A DNA stretch of 61,773 nt from Verrucomicrobiota bacterium (GTDB taxonomy: Bacteria; Verrucomicrobiota; Verrucomicrobiia; Verrucomicrobiales; DEV007): contig JAHDID010000029.1 of NCBI GenBank assembly GCA_020630975.1, positions 1 to 61,773 of the forward strand, read 5' to 3'. Shown here piece by piece: positions 43,467 to 52,408 of this stretch (position 1 is the first letter of the stretch; each line of letters begins with the position of its first letter). A program made the position numbers and the translations under genes. Below the pieces are notes generated by a model. It did not search any database and had not been told where the DNA came from. It was given only the letters and a program-made list of their open reading frames with translations.

Positions 43467-44597
43467 CTAAACCAGCATCTTCAACACCTCTCCAGCGACC
43501 TGCTGGGGCGAGATACTGGTCATACAGCGAAAATCGATCGGACAATCGCGCTTAAAACAGGGGCTGCAGTCAGCTTTCTCCAGAATGATCCGATGCTGAT
43601 CCCCAACCGGGCTCGAAAGATTAGGATCCGTCGAACCAAAAATACCCACTGTGGGAACGCCTAGCGCCGCAGCCAGATGCATCGTCCCAGTGTCATTACT
43701 GATCACCAGATGACATGTCTTGAGCTTATCCACCAGCTCTCCCACCGTCGTCTTTCCTGCCAGATTCTCCACAGGACCATCTACCCATTCCTCCAGCTGC
43801 TCGCCAAGCCCCCGCTCAGCTGGGCTACCGACGATGACTGGGGTCACCTCCTGACCAGACAAGCCCTCGCGAACCAGACCGATCATATCTCGAAATCTTT
43901 CCAACGGCCAGCGCTTGGCCTCCCCATACTCCGCTCCTGGACAGATACCGATGCGCACTTCCCGCATACTCGCCACGATCGGCTGTGGAGGCTGCGAAAC
44001 AAGAAGCAGCTTATCTCGGTCCGACACATCAGCACCCAAGTGCTCAGCGATACGCAGATAGCGTTCTAGATGGTGCATAGGTGGCTCACTAGGCGGAGCA
44101 GGCACTACCCCCTTCAGCCAAATCTTGCGCAAATGACCGGCATAGCCGTAGACCGCTGGGATACCCGCCATGACCATCTCTAGCGCAGAGCTAGTCGAAT
44201 TGGGCAGCAGTATCGCTGCCTCATAGCTCTGCTGCTGAGACCGAATGAGCCCAGCTACGACGTGAGGCTTCTGCCTACCTGGGATGGCGATCACCTCCCC
44301 GATCTCGGGCTGGCGACTCCATAGTGGCCGCAAATTTTCTCGACAAAGGATCGTCAGCTCGACATGATCCGGCAGGCTAGCTCGGATGGCACGAATCGCC
44401 GGGATCGACATACAGGCATCGCCCAGCGGATTGGGCGATCGGATGATGATGCGAGACGGGAACTCTGCAGAAGAGTCTCCCTGAGGAGCAAAAAGCTCTA
44501 CCGCTCTCCCTCCAAAGACATGGCCGATCGATCGAATCGACGCGATAAGGACGCAAACGAGAGCCTGAGTGAGCTGGCCGAATGAATGATCCTTCAC
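43467..44597 (-). CDS. Glycosyltransferase family 9, LPS heptosyltransferase-like
   Basis: A 376-residue GT-B enzyme. RSPNPLGDACMSIPAIRAIRASLP is the acceptor-side motif (GD.....PA), and the ISNDTGTMHLAAALGVPTVGIFGSTDPNLSSP segment binds the ADP-sugar. The family includes WaaF/RfaF heptosyltransferase II, which adds heptose to the lipopolysaccharide core on the inner membrane's cytoplasmic face. An N-terminal hydrophobic patch (LVCVLIASIRSIGHVFG) may aid membrane contact. It supports a lipopolysaccharide-bearing outer membrane. Confidence 0.88.
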   Translation of the reverse strand: MKDHSFGQLTQALVCVLIASIRSIGHVFGGRAVELFAPQGDSSAEFPSRIIIRSPNPLGDACMSIPAIRAIRASLPDHVELTILCRENLRPLWSRQPEIGEVIAIPGRQKPHVVAGLIRSQQQSYEAAILLPNSTSSALEMVMAGIPAVYGYAGHLRKIWLKGVVPAPPSEPPMHHLERYLRIAEHLGADVSDRDKLLLVSQPPQPIVASMREVRIGICPGAEYGEAKRWPLERFRDMIGLVREGLSGQEVTPVIVGSPAERGLGEQLEEWVDGPVENLAGKTTVGELVDKLKTCHLVISNDTGTMHLAAALGVPTVGIFGSTDPNLSSPVGDQHRIILEKADCSPCFKRDCPIDFRCMTSISPQQVAGEVLKMLV

Positions 44598-44648
44598 GCC
44601 AGCTCCGAGACTAAATCAAACTCTCCTCTTTTACCCCTTTTAAAAGGC

Positions 44649-45104
44649 TTACTCCTGGGTAGCAGGCTCGTCAGCAGGAGCTGCATCCTCCGTAGTCGCC
44701 GCAGCAGGCGCTGGCGCAGGTGCATCCTCTGTAGCTGCTGCAGGAGCTGGAGCTGGTGCATCTGGCTGAGCGTCGTCTAGCACTGGCGGCAGCACTGGTG
44801 CTGGCTCATCCTGCTCGTCCACTTGCTCTAGCACATCGTTAGCGGCTGACTTGGTGAACTCGCGAGACTTGACCATGGCCAGACCGATCGACGAGGCAAA
44901 AAAGATGATCGCCAGATAAGTCGTGATCTTCTGGAGCACATCCGTCGTGTGAGCACCCAGTGCAGAATCGAATGCGCCACCGCCAAATGCTGCCCCCAAG
45001 CCCTCTTGCTTGGGACGCTGCACCAGCACCACTAAAACAATAAGGATGCTGACAAGGATGATGATCGCTGTTAAAAGAACCGATAGTATGGGTGTGATCT
45101 CCAT
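44649..45104 (-). CDS. secG: Protein translocase subunit SecG with Ala/Pro/acidic tail
   Basis: A 151-residue protein if started at ATG 45102-45104 (MEITPILSVLLTAIIILVSILI). Two transmembrane helices (about 5-28 and 53-77) flank the LVQRPKQEGLGAAFGGGAFDSALGAHT loop, the SecG signature. SecG assists SecYE-dependent protein export. Residues 95-151 are a low-complexity Ala/Pro/Glu/Asp tail (APAPAAATEDAPAPAPAAAT); most SecG proteins have short tails. It is divergent from the RecD2-like gene. Confidence 0.88.
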   Translation of the reverse strand: MEITPILSVLLTAIIILVSILIVLVVLVQRPKQEGLGAAFGGGAFDSALGAHTTDVLQKITTYLAIIFFASSIGLAMVKSREFTKSAANDVLEQVDEQDEPAPVLPPVLDDAQPDAPAPAPAAATEDAPAPAPAAATTEDAAPADEPATQE

Positions 45105-45176
45105 TAGGCGCGGAATATGCGGCATCGTATCTAGGTTGTAAAGGCACAGAGTCGCACGAATTTATAATTTTTACCG

Positions 45177-47339
45177 ATGGGACCAAACCAAGCAGATCTC
45201 AGCGAAATCGAGGGGGCGGTGCATGCGATCACCTTTCACAACGACGAGAATGGCTATTCCATCTTTCAGGCACAGACCTCTGAGTCGATCAATGCCACCA
45301 CGGTTTTGGGCGTTTTACCAGCCATTACCATAGGAGAAAGCTTCAAAGCCAAGGGCGAATGGCATGACAACCCAAAGTTTGGCAAACAGTTCAAAGCCAC
45401 CCACATCTACCCCCAGCCACCGCAGACAGCCAAGGCAGTGGAGCAATTCCTCTCCAGCGGCCTGATCGATGGTATCGGCAAGCTGTACGCCAAACGGATC
45501 GTCGCCAAGTTTGGCAAGGAGACCCTCGACATCATCGAAAATCACTCTCAGAAGCTCGAGCAAGTCGAAGGCATCGGTAAAAAGCGACGCCTGGAGATAA
45601 AGAACTCATGGATCCAGAAAAAGGCCGTGCGCGAGATCATGCTGTTTCTCCACGGCCACGGCCTATCTCCCAGCCAGGCCAATCGACTGTACAAAGAGTA
45701 TGGCGATCGCGCCACCCACATCCTGAGGCAGAACCCCTATCAACTCGTGGCCGACCTGCCGGGAGTCGGTTTCAAAACGGCCGATGACATCGCACGGAAA
45801 ATGGGCCAGGCCGACAACTCTCCCAAGCGCGTCGCCGCTGGTCTGCACCACATCGTAGAAGTCGCCGCTGGCAAAGGCCACTGCTGCCTGCCACAGGAGC
45901 GCCTGATCTCCGAGACGACTGCTATCCTACAGACCGAGCCGGAGCTGGTCCAGACCACTCTGGCCGAGCTACTGCGCGACGAGCAGCTAGTCGCCGAGGG
46001 CGAGATGATCTACGGGCTAGACTGCTACCGAGCGGAGTGCCAGGTGGCAGATATCCTGCGCAGTATGTGCGACCAGCCAGCCAGGCACGCCGATCTCGAT
46101 GCCGAGAAAGCGATCGCTCACTTTCAGGAGAAAAACCAAATCCAACTCGGCAACGAACAGGCTCAGGCAGTCGCCGGAGCCCTACGCCATAGGAGCTACA
46201 TCATCACTGGTGGCCCCGGCGTGGGCAAGACGACCATCCTCAATGCCATTCTACAGATCCTCACCAGCGCCACCGTACGCACCGTGCTCTGCGCTCCGAC
46301 TGGCCGAGCCGCCAAACGCCTGAGCGATAGCACAGGGCGGGAGGCATCTACCATCCATCGCCTACTTGAGTTTCAGCCTGGCGGTGGCTTTGCCAAAAAT
46401 CGCACCGCCAGACTCGAGGGCGATCTCTTCGTAGTCGACGAGGCATCGATGATCGATATCCACCTGATGGCGAGCTTTCTCGATGCGCTACCGGACAAAG
46501 CCCACATCATACTGGTGGGCGATGTCGACCAGCTGCCATCGGTGGGTCCCGGCACCGTACTGCGCGATCTGATCGAGAGCGCAGCCATACCCGTAGCCCG
46601 CCTGACCGAGATCTACCGCCAAGCAGCGACCAGCCTGATCGTAGGCGCCGCACACCAGATCAATGCAGGGAACATGCCCACCGTTGAGAATGCTGCCGAT
46701 AGCGATTTCTTTTTCTTCGAACGCCAGAGCGGTCAATCGATCATCGACACCCTGCAGACCCTCATCCAGCAGAGAATCCCACAAAAATTTGGTCTACATC
46801 CGCGCGACGATATCCAAGTGCTCACGCCGATGAATCGCAATACCCTGGGCACGAAATCTCTAAACGAGCAGCTACAGGCTGCGACCAACCCAGAAGACAG
46901 CTTCAAACCCCAGATCGAGCGCTACGGCCGTATCTACCGAACGGGAGATAAAGTCATCCAGACCAAGAACAACTACGACAACGAGGTATTCAATGGCGAC
47001 ATCGGCCACATCGCCGAGATCACTCCCGATCCTGCGAAAGTGATCGTACACTTCGAGGGCAATCGCGAGGTATCCTACGACCCCAATGAACTCGATGAGC
47101 TACAACTAGCCTACGCCATCACCATCCACAAAAGCCAGGGCAGCGAATTCCCCGCCGTGATCGTCCCGCTAGCCAGCGAGCAATACATCCTACTGCAGCG
47201 AAACCTCATCTACACCGCCATCACTCGCGGCAAAAAACTAGTGATCCTAGTCGGCGAAAAACGCGCCCTCAGCACAGCCGTCAACAACGCCGACAGCCTA
47301 AAACGCTGGACCGGACTGAGTGGGCGGCTTTCGGACTGA
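45177..47339 (+). CDS. RecD2-like ATP-dependent DNA helicase (SF1)
   Basis: A 720-residue helicase. The N-terminal part (about 1-240) has an OB-like region (AITFHNDENGYSIFQAQT) and helix-hairpin-helix units (FLSSGLIDGIGKLYAKRIV, LEQVEGIGKKRRLEI). Walker A is TGGPGVGKTT near residue 345, Walker B/DEAS is VVDEASMIDI, and the C-terminal motifs include LAYAITIHKSQGSEFPAVI and NLIYTAITRGKK. RecD2 proteins act outside RecBCD, in repair and replication-fork handling. recB and recC are not in this window. Starts close to secG in a divergent layout. Confidence 0.93.
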   Translation: MGPNQADLSEIEGAVHAITFHNDENGYSIFQAQTSESINATTVLGVLPAITIGESFKAKGEWHDNPKFGKQFKATHIYPQPPQTAKAVEQFLSSGLIDGIGKLYAKRIVAKFGKETLDIIENHSQKLEQVEGIGKKRRLEIKNSWIQKKAVREIMLFLHGHGLSPSQANRLYKEYGDRATHILRQNPYQLVADLPGVGFKTADDIARKMGQADNSPKRVAAGLHHIVEVAAGKGHCCLPQERLISETTAILQTEPELVQTTLAELLRDEQLVAEGEMIYGLDCYRAECQVADILRSMCDQPARHADLDAEKAIAHFQEKNQIQLGNEQAQAVAGALRHRSYIITGGPGVGKTTILNAILQILTSATVRTVLCAPTGRAAKRLSDSTGREASTIHRLLEFQPGGGFAKNRTARLEGDLFVVDEASMIDIHLMASFLDALPDKAHIILVGDVDQLPSVGPGTVLRDLIESAAIPVARLTEIYRQAATSLIVGAAHQINAGNMPTVENAADSDFFFFERQSGQSIIDTLQTLIQQRIPQKFGLHPRDDIQVLTPMNRNTLGTKSLNEQLQAATNPEDSFKPQIERYGRIYRTGDKVIQTKNNYDNEVFNGDIGHIAEITPDPAKVIVHFEGNREVSYDPNELDELQLAYAITIHKSQGSEFPAVIVPLASEQYILLQRNLIYTAITRGKKLVILVGEKRALSTAVNNADSLKRWTGLSGRLSD

Positions 47340-47350
47340 TTTTACCCCAA

Positions 47351-47386
47351 ATTCAATAGGGTACAATTTTCATTCAATAGGGTACA
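47351..47386. repeat. Tandem ATTCAATAGGGTACA repeat, copy 2
   Basis: ATTCAATAGGGTACA at 47351-47365 and 47372-47386, again with a 21-base period and a shared TTTTC linker, 11 bases after the recD2-like stop. The other copy is at 29738-29773. Both lie between convergent genes, and in both the plus-strand gene has just ended. Confidence 0.75.
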
Positions 47387-47486
47387 AATCTCAGCATCCC
47401 CCATTCAGCCGGGCCGGTGAAATCGCAGAATCACTGGCGAGTCTCCGGCTCTTTGATTGATTGGAGAGCGGGAAGGCAATCAATCC

Positions 47487-48632
47487 CTACACCTTGTACT
47501 TCGGAAAATCGCCCACTTTAGAGCAGGCGACCTGCTCCATGACCTGCTGTAGCTGACGCTTGAGCATGGTCATAGTGTGCGGACCGCCTTCGCGCCCGAG
47601 GGCTCCGATACCATACATAAAGGATCTACCCAGAAAGGTGAAGTCAGCACCTGATGCTAGCGATGCCGCCACATCTGGACCAGAGCGGATACCGCTATCC
47701 ATCATCACCTTGATCTTATCACCAAACTCCGCGGCCAGCTGTGGTAGCGGCTCGATGGTCGACTGACCACAGTCGAGCTGACGGCCACCATGATTCGAGG
47801 CGATGATGCCATCGACACCGATATCCACGACCCGTGCGCAGTCCTCTGGAGTGACGATGCCTTTTACCACGATCTTGCCTTTCCACTGATCGCGGATGGC
47901 CTTGATCTTGTCCTCCGTCAGTCGCCCAGAGAATGTCTTGTTCATGAATAGACCGAGATGCTTCATGCTCATTCCGCTAGGGATGTAGGGCTTCATCGTC
48001 TTAAACTCTGGCGCTCCATGAAACAGCTGGCTAAACGACCAGGTCGGGTGTGTGCACATCTGAAAGATGTTTCGCAGCGTCATCTGAGGCGGGATCGACA
48101 GGCCGTTTTTGATCTCCTTTGGTCGGTAGGCAAAGGTCGGCGTATCGGCTAGCAGCACCAGCACCTCGCAGCCAGCATCCTCGGCTCGCTTCAGCAGCTT
48201 GTCGCGCAGCTCATCTTCGGCTGGGTGATAGAGCTGAAACCAAAAGCGCCCTTCGGTGATCTTGGAGATCTTTTCGATACTAGCTGTACCGACTGTGCTC
48301 AGGATGAATGGCAGATTGTGCCCGTGAGCGGCCTCGGCGAGATACTCGCATGCCCCCGGCCACATCAGCCCCTGCAGGCCGATGGGTGCCACGCCAAATG
48401 GTGCCGCCCAGGTCTGGCCGAAAAGCTCAGTCGTCAGATCAGCCCCTGCGTAGTCGCCGATGTAGCTCGGCCGCAGCTCCACTTCGCGGATGGCATCGGT
48501 GTTCTTCTTCAGGTTCACCTCCGAGTAGCAGCCGCCATCGAGGTAATCGAAGGCAAAGCCCGGCATACGGCGTCTAGCTCGAGCACGCAGGTGCTCTACG
48601 GATGGGTAGCGTGAATCAAAAGTCTCTGTCAT
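47487..48632 (-). CDS. FMN-dependent alpha-hydroxy-acid dehydrogenase/oxidase
   Basis: A 381-residue TIM-barrel flavoenzyme. APFGVAPIGLQGLMWPGA, the FQLYHPAEDE segment and the SNHGGRQLDCGQST motif (catalytic His in NHGG) mark the lactate/glycolate oxidase family. Members oxidise L-lactate, glycolate or mandelate, passing electrons to quinone or oxygen; no membrane segment is seen, so a cytoplasmic oxidase or a peripheral dehydrogenase is likely. The C-terminus has MMDSGIRSGPDVAASLASGADFTFLGRSF. Confidence 0.88.
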   Translation of the reverse strand: MTETFDSRYPSVEHLRARARRRMPGFAFDYLDGGCYSEVNLKKNTDAIREVELRPSYIGDYAGADLTTELFGQTWAAPFGVAPIGLQGLMWPGACEYLAEAAHGHNLPFILSTVGTASIEKISKITEGRFWFQLYHPAEDELRDKLLKRAEDAGCEVLVLLADTPTFAYRPKEIKNGLSIPPQMTLRNIFQMCTHPTWSFSQLFHGAPEFKTMKPYIPSGMSMKHLGLFMNKTFSGRLTEDKIKAIRDQWKGKIVVKGIVTPEDCARVVDIGVDGIIASNHGGRQLDCGQSTIEPLPQLAAEFGDKIKVMMDSGIRSGPDVAASLASGADFTFLGRSFMYGIGALGREGGPHTMTMLKRQLQQVMEQVACSKVGDFPKYKV

Positions 48633-48767
48633 CGGTTCTTAGGCACTTTGCGAGTTTTTAGGAGATACGCCACGGCTTTCGTGCCGAGAGGCATTTTTTC
48701 GGTTTGCTCTCGAAGAAAAAGAATTACCGTTTCTCTTACCTCAACTGTTTCTTAAATTTCTTCTCAA

Positions 48768-49751
48768 ATGGCTCAGACAATCGATTTGATCGGCATCGGC
48801 TCTCCAGTGGTGGATCTACTAGCAAGCGTGGACGACGCCTTCGTCGAAGCCCTAGAAGGCGGTAAAGGCGGCATGGAGCTCGTCGACGCCATCCAGCTGG
48901 AGGAGCTCGTCTCCACCCTCGACTCGGAGCCCGATGTGGCCCCAGGCGGCAGCGCTGGCAATACCGCCTACGCCGCAGCCAGACTCGGCACCAAGACTTC
49001 TTTCATCGGTAAGCTCGGCGATTGCGAAGCCGGCACCTTCTACCGCGAACGCTTCGAGAGCATCGGCGCCGATGTGACGCGTTTCAAAATCGGCGATGTG
49101 CCCAATGCCCGCTGCCTATCCATGGTCACGCCCGACTCCGAGCGCACCATGCGTACCGATCTCGGCGCAGCGATGACGCTGACTCCCGAGGAGATCACTG
49201 TGGCCGACTTCGAGGGCGCACGCCACGTGCACATGGAAGGCTACTTGGCTTTCAACCGCGATCTGATGGAGCATGTGCTGAAGTGCGCCAAGGAAGCCGG
49301 CTGCACGACTAGCTTCGATATGGCCAGTTTTGAGGTGGTCAAAGCCTCCGAGGATGTCCTTGAGGGCTGGCTACGCGACTACATCGATATCGTCTTTGCC
49401 AACGAGGACGAGGCCTCCGCCTTCTTCCCGGACATGGGCGAGGACTACCAGGGCATGGCCAAGGCATTTGCCCAGCTGTGCGACGTAGCCGCTGTGAAGC
49501 TGGGCAAAGACGGCTCACTCGTCGCTCAGGGCGATGAAGTGACTTTCGTCGATCCCGTGGTGGTGGACAAAGCCGTCGACACCACTGGCGCTGGCGACTA
49601 CTGGGCCGGTGGCTTCCTCACCGCTTGGCTACAGGGCAAGCCACTCGCCGAGTGCGGCCACTACGGCTCGGTGCTCGGTGCCGAGGTCGTCCAGGTGATG
49701 GGCGCCTCACTGGCAGAGGAGCGCTGGACGGCGCTCAATGAGCAACTGTAG
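48768..49751 (+). CDS. PfkB-family carbohydrate/nucleoside kinase
   Basis: A 327-residue kinase. The N-terminal PGGSAGNTAYAAARLGTKTSFIGKLGD segment and C-terminal DTTGAGDYWAGGFL (with the catalytic Asp in GAGD) are the two PfkB signatures. The ribokinase fold includes sugar, fructose and adenosine kinases; its VTPDSERTMRTDLGAA segment resembles adenosine-kinase-like members in bacteria. The exact substrate cannot be fixed from sequence. Divergent from the hydroxy-acid oxidase gene. Confidence 0.9.
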   Translation: MAQTIDLIGIGSPVVDLLASVDDAFVEALEGGKGGMELVDAIQLEELVSTLDSEPDVAPGGSAGNTAYAAARLGTKTSFIGKLGDCEAGTFYRERFESIGADVTRFKIGDVPNARCLSMVTPDSERTMRTDLGAAMTLTPEEITVADFEGARHVHMEGYLAFNRDLMEHVLKCAKEAGCTTSFDMASFEVVKASEDVLEGWLRDYIDIVFANEDEASAFFPDMGEDYQGMAKAFAQLCDVAAVKLGKDGSLVAQGDEVTFVDPVVVDKAVDTTGAGDYWAGGFLTAWLQGKPLAECGHYGSVLGAEVVQVMGASLAEERWTALNEQL

Positions 49752-49788
49752 CCTCAGCTACAGCCGCTAGCACACATGCACAACCGGC

Positions 49789-51936
49789 CTATGCACCAGG
49801 TCGGTTGGCTTCGATAAACGCTTTCGGATCGTGATAGTGCGCGAAGGTTTTAGGGAACAAATCGCGCCGCATACCGATCTTTAGATTCTTTCGGATTTCA
49901 AAGTGTAGGTGCGCCGTGTACATATCCTCAGGCCCTCTACCGATCGCACCGATCTGCTGCCCACGGCTCACCACATCTCCTTTATTCACCTCGAATTTTT
50001 GGAGATGAGCATAGCAGGCATCGATGATCTTCGTATCTCCTGCTTCATCCACATAGCTATGCCGAGTGATTACCACATTGCCCCAGCCTCGCTTATAGTC
50101 CTCTGCCAGCACGACTACCCCATCCCCGATGGCGTACACAGGATCACCTAGATCCGTATTTCCACCACCGATGCCATTCCAGTCGTCACCTAGGTGACCA
50201 CCCTCACTGAACTCTCGATACACAAAATAGCCCTCAGCATCGCCCTGCCCCATACCGACTGGATAGTCAAAGCCATCCGCTATCGGGACAGTCACCTGCT
50301 TCGGCGCCGTCGCCTCCGCATCACCTTTTCCCGCCTGCTGCTGACCTTTGAGAAAAAGCACTATACCCTCAGCTATTCCCTTGGCCAATTTGCCTCGCCA
50401 CTCTGGGTCGTTCACTTTCACAGCATCGGCATTATTGCTCAGATAGCCGCATTCGATGAGTGCCACTGGTACTTCCACGCCTTCAAATACTTTGAATCTC
50501 GCACTACCCTCTTTTCGGATTCTCGCATTGACCGATGCTGCAGCTTCCTTGATCACACTAGCTCCCAATCTATAGGAATCGAAGTCATCTCGATCGACGG
50601 GGCAATACACCTCCATCCCACGGGATTTTCGACTTTGGGACGAGTTGAAATGTATACTCACATAAGCCTGACAAGACTTCTGATTGGACACATTTGACCG
50701 GTCTTCTAATGGCACAAAGTAATCACCATCTCGAGTGAGCACAGCTGTCACACCTTTTTGTCGAAGTGCCTCCTGCACCTGCTTGGCGACATCCAAATTA
50801 TAATCTTTCTCTACCCCAAATGGATTTCTCGCCCCAGGATCGTGCCCGCCATGTCCAGGATCGAGCACCACCACACCATCCACAGCCACTGTCGCCCCTG
50901 AATCTTCACTCACCTCTGCCGGGTCATTTTGAGCCGTCAGAATACCTCCTACAGAAGCCGAAACAAAAATCAGAACCAGCAAGTATTTCCAAACAAAAGG
51001 CATTTGTCGCCGGTTCGCGATAGATAATACCCGACGGCGCAGAGCACTCTGACTATGGCTAAAGCCAACAAATCCCAAAGCCAATCCGCCGACAGGCTGA
51101 GCATCTAGCTTGAGTAACGTTTTACCATAGAGAGACCGACGCTCGGGAGATTCTTCACATATCACACTAGCATCACAGGCCATCTCGCGGTCCGCTCTTA
51201 TCCGAAAAAATGCCCACCAGTACAAAGGATTGAACCAATGCAAAGCGAGTAGCAAACAAAGCACGGCGTTTACCGACAAATCATGCCGCCGCAGGTGCAT
51301 CAACTCATGACGTATGACAAACTCCTGCTCATCCACACTCAAAGTCTGAGCAAACCCCTCACTGAGCAAAATCACCGGTCTAAATAACCCACAGACTGCT
51401 GGGCTCTGTACCCGACTGGAACACAAAACCCCAGGCACACGCCGGAGCCGCATACCCATAGCCAATCGCTGCACCCTATCGATCACCGCGCCATCCACCT
51501 CGATAGCCGTCGCGCGAATCCTCCTAACCGAAACAGCAAAAGAGAGCCCAATGACACCTAGAACTAGCACCACACCGACTCCCCATACCCAAAACGCCAG
51601 CTGAAGCCACGACCCATCGGAGACTGATGATTCCTGCCCCAGCCCTCCATCCGGTATAGCAGGCAGAGGCCTATCCATAGCTGAACCCAATGCCGCATCT
51701 GCCACGCCCACCCGATCCACAGGATAGAACGAGATATCCATAGTCGATATCGAATCCACAGGCAAAACCGGCAGCTTTGGTACCAGTAAAACGACCAATA
51801 CCGCAGCCCAGATCCCATAGTTCCAACTTGCTGATATCCTGCCCCGCAATAGCCACTGGACCGCCAGCACCAATAGTATCAATACAGATGCGCTAACGGT
51901 AGAATTGAGCACATGCTCGAATAGTGAGTTTATCAT
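49789..51936 (-). CDS. BlaR1-like M56 protease fused to amidase_3 and M23 peptidoglycan hydrolase domains
   Basis: A 715-residue membrane protein. Transmembrane helices lie at about 12-31, 41-58, 112-137 and 316-334. Between the last two is an M56 zinc-protease domain with HELMH (210-214) and Glu251 in EMACD, as in BlaR1/MecR1. After the last helix comes an N-acetylmuramoyl-L-alanine amidase domain with all four family residues: His362 (DPGHGGHDPGA), Glu376, His429 (SIHFNS) and Glu495 (ALIECGYLSN). An M23 LytM-type endopeptidase domain follows, with His581, Asp585, His644 and His678 (HLHFE). The usual beta-lactam-binding domain is absent. Its start lies 2 bases after the BlaI-like gene's stop. 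Confidence 0.93.
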   Translation of the reverse strand: MINSLFEHVLNSTVSASVLILLVLAVQWLLRGRISASWNYGIWAAVLVVLLVPKLPVLPVDSISTMDISFYPVDRVGVADAALGSAMDRPLPAIPDGGLGQESSVSDGSWLQLAFWVWGVGVVLVLGVIGLSFAVSVRRIRATAIEVDGAVIDRVQRLAMGMRLRRVPGVLCSSRVQSPAVCGLFRPVILLSEGFAQTLSVDEQEFVIRHELMHLRRHDLSVNAVLCLLLALHWFNPLYWWAFFRIRADREMACDASVICEESPERRSLYGKTLLKLDAQPVGGLALGFVGFSHSQSALRRRVLSIANRRQMPFVWKYLLVLIFVSASVGGILTAQNDPAEVSEDSGATVAVDGVVVLDPGHGGHDPGARNPFGVEKDYNLDVAKQVQEALRQKGVTAVLTRDGDYFVPLEDRSNVSNQKSCQAYVSIHFNSSQSRKSRGMEVYCPVDRDDFDSYRLGASVIKEAAASVNARIRKEGSARFKVFEGVEVPVALIECGYLSNNADAVKVNDPEWRGKLAKGIAEGIVLFLKGQQQAGKGDAEATAPKQVTVPIADGFDYPVGMGQGDAEGYFVYREFSEGGHLGDDWNGIGGGNTDLGDPVYAIGDGVVVLAEDYKRGWGNVVITRHSYVDEAGDTKIIDACYAHLQKFEVNKGDVVSRGQQIGAIGRGPEDMYTAHLHFEIRKNLKIGMRRDLFPKTFAHYHDPKAFIEANRPGA

Positions 51937-51938
51937 CT

Positions 51939-52325
51939 TTATTCCCCTTTCCTTTCGACCGACTCATCGAGTATTTTCTTTAGCTCCTCCACCTCTGCCG
52001 CCGTCAGATTCGACTGACTGGCAAAGTGGGCCAGCAAAGGTTTCGCCGCGCCGCCAAATACCCTACCGAGAAACGACTCCCCCTCGGCCTGCACCGACAC
52101 ATCGCGTGAGATCGCTGGCTCATAGGTGCGCACACCAGAGGTATTCTTATCTGTCGAAAGCGCCTCTTTGTCCACCAGCCTCGATAGCAGTGTACGTACC
52201 GTATTGTCTGCCCAGTCACGCGTCGGTCGCAGCGCCTTGATCACTTCTCCAGCTGTCTTCGGTGCCGCCTCCCAGAGCACCTCCATCACAGCCCATTCCG
52301 ATTCTGAAATATCAGTTTTCCTCAT
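51939..52325 (-). CDS. BlaI/MecI-family transcriptional repressor
   Basis: A 128-residue winged-helix protein when started at ATG 52323-52325 (MRKTDISESEWAVMEVLWE), the normal BlaI start; a longer form adds 13 unlike residues. WADNTVRTLLSRLVDKEAL is the recognition-helix region. The C-terminal half (SNLTAAEVEELKKIL) is the dimerisation part. In bla and mec systems such repressors bind TACA...TGTA operators and are removed after proteolysis triggered by the M56 sensor. The gene and the M56 fusion form a two-gene operon. Confidence 0.92.
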   Translation of the reverse strand: MRKTDISESEWAVMEVLWEAAPKTAGEVIKALRPTRDWADNTVRTLLSRLVDKEALSTDKNTSGVRTYEPAISRDVSVQAEGESFLGRVFGGAAKPLLAHFASQSNLTAAEVEELKKILDESVERKGE

Positions 52326-52337
52326 CACGAGATCATT

Positions 52338-52389
52338 ACTACAGTTGTAGTGACACACAGTCAACTACATTTGTAGTAATACAGCTGTA
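52338..52389 (-). promoter_or_regulatory. Triple BlaI-type operator overlapping the promoter
   Basis: Three palindromes lie just upstream of the blaI-like ATG: ACTACA-GT-TGTAGT (52338-52351), ACTACA-TT-TGTAGT (52364-52377) and TACA-GC-TGTA (52380-52389). They match the BlaI/MecI half-site TACA/TGTA. A -35-like TTGACT (minus strand, 52364-52359) lies between the first two sites and overlaps the second by one base. Repressor binding would therefore block transcription of its own operon. Confidence 0.8.
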
Positions 52390-52408
52390 ATGACTAGCTA
52401 TCCAGCTC

